Assembly: GCA_025450155.1 (NCBI GenBank)
Contig: JANWIB010000013.1
Span: 1 to 12,085 of the forward strand
Direction: 5' to 3'
DNA length: 12,085 bases
Source of the DNA: Sphingobacteriaceae bacterium
GTDB lineage: Bacteria > Bacteroidota > Bacteroidia > Sphingobacteriales > Sphingobacteriaceae
Shown piece after piece: positions 7,031 to 12,085 of the stretch. The position numbers were made by a program, and so were the translations under genes. The notes under the pieces are model-generated. The model saw only the letters and a program-made list of their open reading frames with translations, made no database searches and was not told where the DNA came from. Position 1 is the stretch's first letter, and every line of letters starts with the position of its first letter.

Positions 7031-7937
7031 AGTGCTTTTAAAAATCGGGGTTACACTGGCTCTGATTTATTATATTTTTCAAAAAATTCCCTTTCAGGAT
7101 GTAAAGAAACTTTACTTAACTAGTAACCTCTCCTTTCTTTTTTTGGCATTGTTGGCCTTCTTTTTTTCGCAAGTGATTTCTTCGTGGCGTTTGTTAAGTT
7201 TTTTAAATGCCATTGGCCTTGATCTGAAATTCTGGTTCAATTTAAGACTTTATTTGTTAGGAATGTTTTATAACGTCGCCCTTCCGGGAGGAATAGGTGG
7301 CGATGGATATAAAGTATATCTGCTGCGAAGAAAATTTAAAATACCCACTAAACGTATTTTCTTAGCCCTCTTTTTTGATCGCCTAAGTGGTTTATGGGCA
7401 GTAGGATTTATTTCAGTTATACTGATCTTATTCATACCCAAAATAAATATTCCGGCAACCTGGCCTCTGGCGGCTCTTCTTTTAGGAACTCCGGTATACT
7501 ATCTTGCTCTAAGAAAATTCTTTCCCGATTATTCTCGTAATTTTATCATTAACCATCTAAAGGCCGGTCTTGTGCAATCCTTGCAATTAATTGCAGTAAT
7601 ACTTATCCTTTTATCGCAACGTTTTACCGGCAAATTTTCTCCTTATTTATTCAGTTTTTTACTATCATCAATAGCCGCATTAATAAATATTGGTATAGGC
7701 GGATTAGGAGTTAGAGATGTATTTATGGCCCATGCTTCGGATATTTTTGATATTAATCAAAACCTTGCGGTGTTCATTACCTTTACCTTTTGGTTAATAT
7801 CTGTAGTTGTATCATTAGCTGGCGTGTGGTTTGTTTATCGCTCTAAAGAATTTGCATCCGCTCCAACAGAAGAAGAAGCTAAAGCATTTGAAAAAGAAGC
7901 CGATGCCGCTATAGAAGAAAAGCAGAATTTGCGTTAA
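6999..7937 (+). CDS. YbhN/UPF0104-family membrane protein (LPG_synthase_TM), putative lipid-sugar translocation partner
   Basis: This 312-residue polytopic protein belongs to the family related to the flippase half of MprF (lysylphosphatidylglycerol synthase TM region). It has about eight hydrophobic segments and the family motifs SSWRLLSFL (61-69), NVALPGGIGGDGYK (about 91-104), DRLSGL (about 127-132) and GGLGVRDV (about 234-241). The C-terminus is a charged, acidic soluble tail rich in Glu and Ala. No aminoacyltransferase domain is fused, so this is not a full MprF. ATG 6999 lies inside the preceding GT2 gene (32-nt overlap), pointing to a joint function; moving the polyprenyl-phosphate-sugar or recycling its carrier is a reasonable guess. 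The 3' end overlaps the convergent epimerase gene by 29 nt. Confidence 0.87.
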   Translation: MAKKKLWSIVKVLLKIGVTLALIYYIFQKIPFQDVKKLYLTSNLSFLFLALLAFFFSQVISSWRLLSFLNAIGLDLKFWFNLRLYLLGMFYNVALPGGIGGDGYKVYLLRRKFKIPTKRIFLALFFDRLSGLWAVGFISVILILFIPKINIPATWPLAALLLGTPVYYLALRKFFPDYSRNFIINHLKAGLVQSLQLIAVILILLSQRFTGKFSPYLFSFLLSSIAALINIGIGGLGVRDVFMAHASDIFDINQNLAVFITFTFWLISVVVSLAGVWFVYRSKEFASAPTEEEAKAFEKEADAAIEEKQNLR

Positions 7938-8865
7938 ACCAATTGTAAAAAGTCTGCAATCCATCCTTTATATCTGTTTCAGGATTGTAACCCAACAGTT
8001 TTTGAGCTTTAGAAATATTGGCAAACGTTTGAGGCACATCTCCGGGCTGTTCTGGCAAACGATTAATGATTGCCTTTTGTCCGCATGTTTCTTCTATTGC
8101 GTTGATTAATTCAGTCAATGTTATTGTTTTTCGATTACCTAAATTGATGATTTCAAAATTGGATTTATCATAATCCATTGCGGCTATAATCCCCTGCACA
8201 GTATCTTCAACATACGTATAATCCCGGCTGGTTGATCCATCGCCATAAACCGGTATAGGCTCTCCCTTTAAAATAGATTTAAAAAATTTATGGATAGCCA
8301 GGTCTGGTCGTTGTGAAGGGCCATAGACCGTAAAAAAACGCAGCGCAAGAAAACGAATTCCATAGAGATGGCTGTAAACGTGGCCCAGCATTTCTCCCGA
8401 AAGCTTTGTAGAAGCGTAGGGACTTATTGGGAGAAGTTTTTCATCTTCACGCCAGGGTACATTTTCATTAACACCATACGTACTGCTGGATGAAGCAAAA
8501 ATAAATTGTTTTATTTGGTGTTCTCGGGCAAATTCTAAGAGGTTTTGTGTGCCACTAATGTTTACATCCTGATATAGAATGGGATTTAATATGCTGGGTC
8601 GTACACCCGCTTTTGCTGCCAGGTGGATAATAGTGTCGATATTTTCTGCTTTTTGCAGGTCGTTATAATTTCGTATATCGCCTTCTAATAAAGTAAAATT
8701 CGCGTTATCTAAAAAAGGCTCAATATTTAACTCTTTTTGCCTTCGTGGATAGAAATCATCAAAGTTGTCTATACAGGTGATACGATATTGGTTAGCACTT
8801 AATATACTTTTAATTAAATGACTGCCAATAAAGCCAGCTCCGCCTGTTACTAAAATATGTTTCAT
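7909..8865 (-). CDS. NAD-dependent UDP-sugar 4-epimerase, UDP-glucuronate epimerase-like
   Basis: This is a cytoplasmic extended SDR that epimerises a nucleotide sugar at C4. The ATG at 8865 puts the NAD-binding GGAGFIG at 8-14; a TTG two codons upstream (8871) is a poor alternative. It has the catalytic SSSSTYG (125-131) and YASTK with Tyr150 and Lys154. HLAAKAGVRPS (81-91) and RFFTVYGPSQRPD (176-188) resemble the AGVR and RFFTVYGP-RPD signatures of UDP-glucuronate 4-epimerases (making UDP-galacturonate) more than those of GalE, but specificity is not proven. At 318 residues it has family length. It is convergent with the UPF0104 gene (29-nt overlap) and has its own -7 element. In this setting it may supply the activated sugar for the GT2 enzyme. 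Confidence 0.9.
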   Translation of the reverse strand: MKHILVTGGAGFIGSHLIKSILSANQYRITCIDNFDDFYPRRQKELNIEPFLDNANFTLLEGDIRNYNDLQKAENIDTIIHLAAKAGVRPSILNPILYQDVNISGTQNLLEFAREHQIKQFIFASSSSTYGVNENVPWREDEKLLPISPYASTKLSGEMLGHVYSHLYGIRFLALRFFTVYGPSQRPDLAIHKFFKSILKGEPIPVYGDGSTSRDYTYVEDTVQGIIAAMDYDKSNFEIINLGNRKTITLTELINAIEETCGQKAIINRLPEQPGDVPQTFANISKAQKLLGYNPETDIKDGLQTFYNWFNANSAFLL

Positions 8866-8878
8866 AACCAATATCTTG

Positions 8879-8886
8879 CAAAACTA
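8879..8886 (-). promoter_or_regulatory. Candidate -7 element for the epimerase gene
   Basis: The minus strand reads TAGTTTTG, a perfect TAnnTTTG match, ending 13 nt upstream of ATG 8865. The leader would be very short, under 10 nt. No TTG is found at 17-23 bp upstream. The remaining intergenic DNA up to 9007 shows no clear promoter for the divergent SDR gene. Confidence 0.42.
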
Positions 8887-9007
8887 CATTTTTTGTGAAC
8901 TGTTATTTTTAAAATACTTTATAAAAAGAATAAAAAGTTTGGCAGGGGTTACCAGCTTTAATGACTTTATATTTTTTTTACTTGTTTAAAGAACCCATTT
9001 TTGTGTC

Positions 9008-9712
9008 ATGAAAATTGTTATTACAGGAGCCAGTAGCGGCGTAGGTTTCGAGGCCGTTTTAGAGTTTATACAGGATAATAAGAACGAAGTGATTGCGCTG
9101 GCACGATCTGAAAACAAACTGCAACGTCTTTACGAGATTGCCGGAGGTCTAAATCCGGACTGTATTCTTTACCCGGCTAAGTTTGACATCATGCATGATG
9201 ATTACGAAAGTGGATTGCTGCCCTTTGTTAAAGATCGTTTGGGAAGTGTTGATATACTCATTAATAATGCGGGGGCTTTGATAAATAAGCCCTTTGAGGA
9301 TCTCTCCCAAATTGATTTTGCCGATATGCTTCAAAGTAATTTATTGGGACATATTAAAATGATACAACATCTTTTACCCTTATTAAATGAAAATGCTCAC
9401 ATTGTTAATATTGGAAGTATGGGTGGCTTTCAAGGCAGTGTAAAATTTAAGGGATTAGCCGCATATTCATCTAGTAAAGCCGCCTTACATACGCTCACCG
9501 AGTGTTTAGCTGTGGAGTTTTTGGATCGGAAGATTAAAGTGAATTGTTTGGCGTTGGGTTCTGCTCAAACAGAAATGTTTGAACAAGCGTTTCCTAATTA
9601 TCAGTCTCCGGTTATGGCATTTGAAATGGGCAAATTTATTGCTGATTTTGCGCTTACGGGGCATAAGTTTTTTAACGGAAAAGTGTTGCCGGTGGCTGTA
9701 ACAACCCCTTGA
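9008..9712 (+). CDS. Short-chain dehydrogenase/reductase (classical SDR)
   Basis: This 234-residue cytoplasmic NAD(P)-dependent oxidoreductase has every classical SDR hallmark: TGASSGVG (6-13) for cofactor binding, NNAG (86-89), the structural Asn111, the catalytic Ser137 in NIGSMGG, and YSSSK with Tyr153 and Lys157. Arg33 in ALARSENK after strand 2 hints at NADP preference (inference). The substrate is unknown. The Rossmann strand begins at residue 2, which fixes ATG 9008 as the start. A small lipoprotein gene follows 9 bp after the stop, suggesting an operon. The divergent epimerase is a different SDR branch and there is no sign of a shared pathway. Confidence 0.92.
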   Translation: MKIVITGASSGVGFEAVLEFIQDNKNEVIALARSENKLQRLYEIAGGLNPDCILYPAKFDIMHDDYESGLLPFVKDRLGSVDILINNAGALINKPFEDLSQIDFADMLQSNLLGHIKMIQHLLPLLNENAHIVNIGSMGGFQGSVKFKGLAAYSSSKAALHTLTECLAVEFLDRKIKVNCLALGSAQTEMFEQAFPNYQSPVMAFEMGKFIADFALTGHKFFNGKVLPVAVTTP

Positions 9713-9721
9713 TATAGAGTA

Positions 9722-10210
9722 ATGAAACGGCTTGCTGAGATAGCCTTGTTGATGTTAATAGCATTTTATTCCTGTCGAAACGAAAGCAAAAAAACAGGAA
9801 GTGAACAAAATACATCAAAATCTTCGCAAGTAAAAAAAGAGAAAGTTCTTATTCTTCCCTGGAATGCTAGCTTGAATTCGGAAACGCAACATCTGGAGTT
9901 AAAATATGACCCTGCAACTGATATGAGTCAGTTTACAATGCAGGATATGATTGATGCCCTCAATTTAAAATATCCTGAAATTCCATTAAAACTCGATGGT
10001 ATGAAAAAAGATACCATGCAGGTTTCTATTAGTAATGCCGATTTTTTAACAGAGCAATTAGGAAGTACCGGAGCAGAAGTTTACTTAGCCGAAGCCACTT
10101 TTGCGTTAACCGAATTAAAGGGAGTGCATGTAGTTTATTTCTCGTTTAAAGAAGGTGATCACGCCGGGCCGAGGGCTTATTCAAGAAAAGATTTTCAAGG
10201 CTTTAATTAA
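9722..10210 (+). CDS. Small putative lipoprotein, function unknown
   Basis: This 162-residue protein has a short hydrophobic N-terminus after MKRL and a relaxed lipobox (AFYSC, Cys18), so lipidation and periplasmic-side anchoring are likely. A low-complexity Lys/Ser/Gln/Asn linker (about 19-42) leads into a compact alpha/beta domain (about 43-160). The end of that domain (an AEVYLAEATFALTELKGV segment followed by VVYFSF) loosely resembles a GerMN-like fold, in which a helix with TLTE-type spacing precedes a strand; I hold this only as a possibility. It starts 9 bp after the SDR stop and is probably co-transcribed with it. No catalytic motif is visible. Confidence 0.72.
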   Translation: MKRLAEIALLMLIAFYSCRNESKKTGSEQNTSKSSQVKKEKVLILPWNASLNSETQHLELKYDPATDMSQFTMQDMIDALNLKYPEIPLKLDGMKKDTMQVSISNADFLTEQLGSTGAEVYLAEATFALTELKGVHVVYFSFKEGDHAGPRAYSRKDFQGFN

Positions 10211-10290
10211 AATAATACTTTTATCGTCATACTTGATTCCTGGGAGGTTTTTCTGGGTTCTTAAGCCAAATTTTTTGTTAAAATGAATGT

Positions 10291-10623
10291 ATGCGAATTA
10301 ATATCACAAAAATTACGATAGTCGGTTTTTTGCTTCCTTACGTAGTTGGGATTCTTCCAAATATCTTATTTCATGAGAAGATTCGTAGTCAAGATTTTCA
10401 TGTCCACTCAAATTATGATTGTGTCACTTCTTGGTTAATCATTAGTGCTTTTGTACTCGGCTGGTTACTATGCGTGCCTTGGTTTATAACACGTTTAAAA
10501 AAGGAAAAATCGAAAATCCTTTTCGTTCTATTTACTGTTGTGTTACTTGCAGTTCAAATTATCACGGTAGCTATTGCTTCTTTCTTCATTTATTATGAAT
10601 TATTGGGAGGAGCATTTCCCTAA
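10291..10623 (+). CDS. Small three-TM membrane protein, function unknown
   Basis: This 110-residue product has three hydrophobic segments (about 7-25, 46-66, 76-102) and charged loops (HEKIRSQD, TRLKKEKSK) that set a plausible topology. I recognise no family. Of three closely spaced ATGs (10283, 10287, 10291) only the last is in frame. No strong ribosome binding site or consensus promoter precedes it, although TACTTTTA at 10216 is one base off a -7 element. Coding potential rests on the membrane pattern and the absence of any competing gene. It could be a lineage-specific protein or be expressed from the SDR operon. Confidence 0.55.
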   Translation: MRINITKITIVGFLLPYVVGILPNILFHEKIRSQDFHVHSNYDCVTSWLIISAFVLGWLLCVPWFITRLKKEKSKILFVLFTVVLLAVQIITVAIASFFIYYELLGGAFP

Positions 10624-10652
10624 ATTATATTTATTTACATATATTCATGAAA

Positions 10653-10682
10653 TTTCACCGAAGGTTTATCCCCTTTCGCCGA
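10653..10682 (+). promoter_or_regulatory. Paired 9-bp direct repeats, possible LytTR-type operator
   Basis: TTTCACCGA (10653-10661) and TTTCGCCGA (10674-10682) match at 8 of 9 positions and start 21 bp apart with a 12-bp gap, placing them on the same DNA face. LytTR response regulators (AgrA, ComE) bind 9-bp direct repeats separated by 12-13 bp. The pair ends 28 bp before the -33 TTG of the LiaF-like gene, whose operon encodes a LytS-type kinase. A third, partial copy (TTTAACCG) lies at 10687-10694. The function is inferred. Confidence 0.4.
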
Positions 10683-10710
10683 GAATTTTAACCGGTTTGC
10701 CTAATAGTTA

Positions 10711-10741
10711 TTGTGCGTTAAAGCCTTCTGATATACATTTG
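10711..10741 (+). promoter_or_regulatory. Bacteroidota promoter for the LiaF-like/LytS operon
   Basis: TTG (10711-10713), 20 bp, then TACATTTG (10734-10741) gives both halves of the TTG / TAnnTTTG consensus at ideal spacing. This is the best promoter in the window. The expected start near 10747 leaves a leader of about 14 nt that still holds AGGA (10751-10754), six bases before ATG 10761. Confidence 0.62.
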
Positions 10742-10760
10742 AGTAAAAAAAGGAATCGTC

Positions 10761-11516
10761 ATGGACACGCAACATCATAAAAAAAATCCAAGGGGTAAAG
10801 TTTGGCTGGGCGCAATTTTACTCATCATTGGTTTTATCGCATTACTCAAAAATCTAGGACTTTTTATTCCCGGGTGGATACTTAGCTGGCCGATGCTTCT
10901 TATCGGTATTGGGTTACTAATCGGTTATCGGCATAATTTCCGGCATACCGCTTCTATCATTTTAATTTTTGTCGGCACCTTATTTTTGGCTATCCGGGTT
11001 ATACCGGGCCTTGAGATGCACAATTTTATTTGGCCCATGCTATTTATAGGCATTGGTTTATACCTTCTATTTGGTAGAAGAAAAAGCTGGAATTCTAAAG
11101 AATGGAAAACCACCGAGTGGGATAAACGGGTTGATAATGAAAATGAAACACCCGCTGATGTTCCTCCTGTTGCTAAAGAAGATTACTTAGACTCAGTTTC
11201 TATTTTCGGTGCAGTAAAGAAAAATGTGGTATCAAAAAACTTCAAAGGCGGCGAGATTGTAACCATTATGGGAGGAGCAGAAGTGAATTTGAGCCAATCT
11301 GACTTTAGTGGCCCGATAGTTTTAGAAGTGGTGCAGGTATTTGGCGGAACAAAAATTATTATCCCTCCCCACTGGAAAGTTTCTTCAGAAATGGCGGCAG
11401 TTTTTGGCGGTATAGAGGATAAAAGGATGCTGCCTCCGGATACAACATTATCTGATAAAATACTAATTATTAAAGGAACGTCAATATTTGGAGGGATAGA
11501 AATCAGGAGTTTTTAA
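10761..11516 (+). CDS. LiaF-like membrane protein (four TM plus beta-repeat C-terminal domain)
   Basis: This 251-residue protein is related to LiaF, the membrane inhibitor of the Firmicutes LiaS envelope-stress kinase. Four TM helices (about 14-30, 37-55, 63-81, 88-104) form two similar pairs; WPMLLIGIGLL (43-53) recurs as WPMLFIGIGLY (91-101), showing an internal duplication. A charged linker (about 105-142) leads to the C-terminal LiaF/DUF2154-type domain, in which short strands repeat around a Gly pair: IFGAVK, IMGGAEV, VFGGTKI, VFGGIED, IFGGIEI. ATG 10761 has AGGA six bases upstream and a strong promoter. A LytS-type kinase gene follows in the same frame after a 21-45 bp gap. A sensor or modulator role toward that kinase is inferred from LiaF and from the gene order. 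Confidence 0.88.
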   Translation: MDTQHHKKNPRGKVWLGAILLIIGFIALLKNLGLFIPGWILSWPMLLIGIGLLIGYRHNFRHTASIILIFVGTLFLAIRVIPGLEMHNFIWPMLFIGIGLYLLFGRRKSWNSKEWKTTEWDKRVDNENETPADVPPVAKEDYLDSVSIFGAVKKNVVSKNFKGGEIVTIMGGAEVNLSQSDFSGPIVLEVVQVFGGTKIIIPPHWKVSSEMAAVFGGIEDKRMLPPDTTLSDKILIIKGTSIFGGIEIRSF

Positions 11517-11561
11517 AAACCAACTCAAAAACTACACGTGGCAGTATCTTTTTTATCATCC

Positions 11562-12085
11562 ATGCGTTATCGCCTGATATTGGCGGGCTGCTGGCTCATC
11601 TGGATGTTGCTACATGTTATAATCCTGAATTGGCATGGCCTGGATTGGAAAATCGCTGTGGTTGATTCGGCAGTAAGTAATATACTGCTTCTGATAGCGG
11701 CACTCGCCGTAAGCAATACTTTACGCTATTATCAACCCGAAAAAGGCAAATACATTTATATAGTCACCTGGTGTTTGCTCCTATCCGGGTTGTGGCTTTT
11801 TATCAGCCAATGGCTGTTGATATACATCGAAACAGAAAACGTTTTTTATATCAATATTTTATGGAAATCGTTGCCTGTACGCTTTTGTATTGGTTTTTTA
11901 ATGATTTCGTGGATGGCGTTGGTAAGTTTATTGTGGTACACCCAGCAAGATCAGAAAGAAAATGAAAAGCGAAAGTCAGATGCCGAAAAACTGGCCCGAG
12001 AAGCCGAACTTTATAAACTTCGTCAGCAATTGCAACCGCACTTTCTTTTTAATAGTCTAAACTCCATCAGCGCTTTAATTGGGAA
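11562..12085 (+). CDS. LytS/YehU-type sensor histidine kinase, 3' end outside window
   Basis: This inner-membrane sensor kinase is cut by the window edge after about 174 codons. Four TM helices (about 4-23, 36-54, 66-89, 105-126) are followed by a charged coiled-coil stretch (about 128-156) and the phosphoacceptor region LRQQLQPHFLFNSLNS with His160, the hallmark of the PF06580 His_kinase family that pairs with LytTR response regulators. The catalytic ATPase domain lies outside the window. ATG 11562 (MRYRLIL) is the likely start; an in-frame GTG at 11538 is possible, and neither has a clear ribosome binding site. It shares the frame of the upstream LiaF-like gene, whose stop is 45 bp before the ATG, and is probably in the same operon. 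A LytTR regulator gene is expected next. Confidence 0.9.
   Translation, partial: MRYRLILAGCWLIWMLLHVIILNWHGLDWKIAVVDSAVSNILLLIAALAVSNTLRYYQPEKGKYIYIVTWCLLLSGLWLFISQWLLIYIETENVFYINILWKSLPVRFCIGFLMISWMALVSLLWYTQQDQKENEKRKSDAEKLAREAELYKLRQQLQPHFLFNSLNSISALIG

Noticed and set aside
10574..10780. 68-residue plus-strand frame bridging the small membrane protein and the LiaF-like gene
   Set aside because: It overlaps both neighbours, covers the promoter and repeat region, and its product has no recognisable features.
11771..11965. 64-residue plus-strand frame
   Set aside because: It is out of frame within the LytS-type kinase, whose four TM helices and His box are clear.

Overview
The window looks like chromosome of a Bacteroidota bacterium, most likely from the Sphingobacteriaceae (Pedobacter-like). 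The signs are AT-rich DNA, promoters with the Bacteroidota -7 element TAnnTTTG instead of a sigma70 -10 box, weak Shine-Dalgarno sequences, a Bacteroidota-type beta-barrel protein, and a LytS-type sensor kinase behind a LiaF-like gene. The genus cannot be fixed from the sequence. There are no RNA genes, IS elements, CRISPR arrays or phage genes. Coding density is high and no gene-free stretch exceeds about 170 bp.

Left part (1-2784): two de novo purine genes on the minus strand, purH (its 3' end is cut off by the window start) and purN, with a small outer-membrane beta-barrel gene in the opposite orientation between them. purN has no usable ATG start. Next come a DJ-1/PfpI-family gene (2936-3493) and, convergent with a 4-nt stop overlap, a membrane protein of unknown function with a conserved acidic motif (3490-4182).

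Centre (4215-8865): an envelope glycosylation block. It holds an ArnT/PMT-type GT-C glycosyltransferase (minus), a divergent DPM1/ArnC-type GT2 overlapping a YbhN/UPF0104 membrane protein (plus), and a convergent UDP-sugar 4-epimerase most like the UDP-glucuronate type (minus). Together these could form one pathway: an epimerised UDP-sugar, a polyprenyl-phosphate-sugar, transfer across the inner membrane, and transfer onto an envelope acceptor. The order is inferred; the families are clear.

Right part (9008-12085): an SDR oxidoreductase with a closely spaced small lipoprotein gene, a small three-TM protein of unknown function, and then a LiaF-like membrane protein followed by a LytS-type histidine kinase that runs off the window. 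Upstream of the LiaF-like gene are the best promoter in the window (TTG-N20-TACATTTG) and a pair of 9-bp direct repeats 21 bp apart. That geometry matches LytTR-type operators and suggests an autoregulated envelope-sensing system in which a LiaF-like protein is paired with a LytS/LytTR pair.
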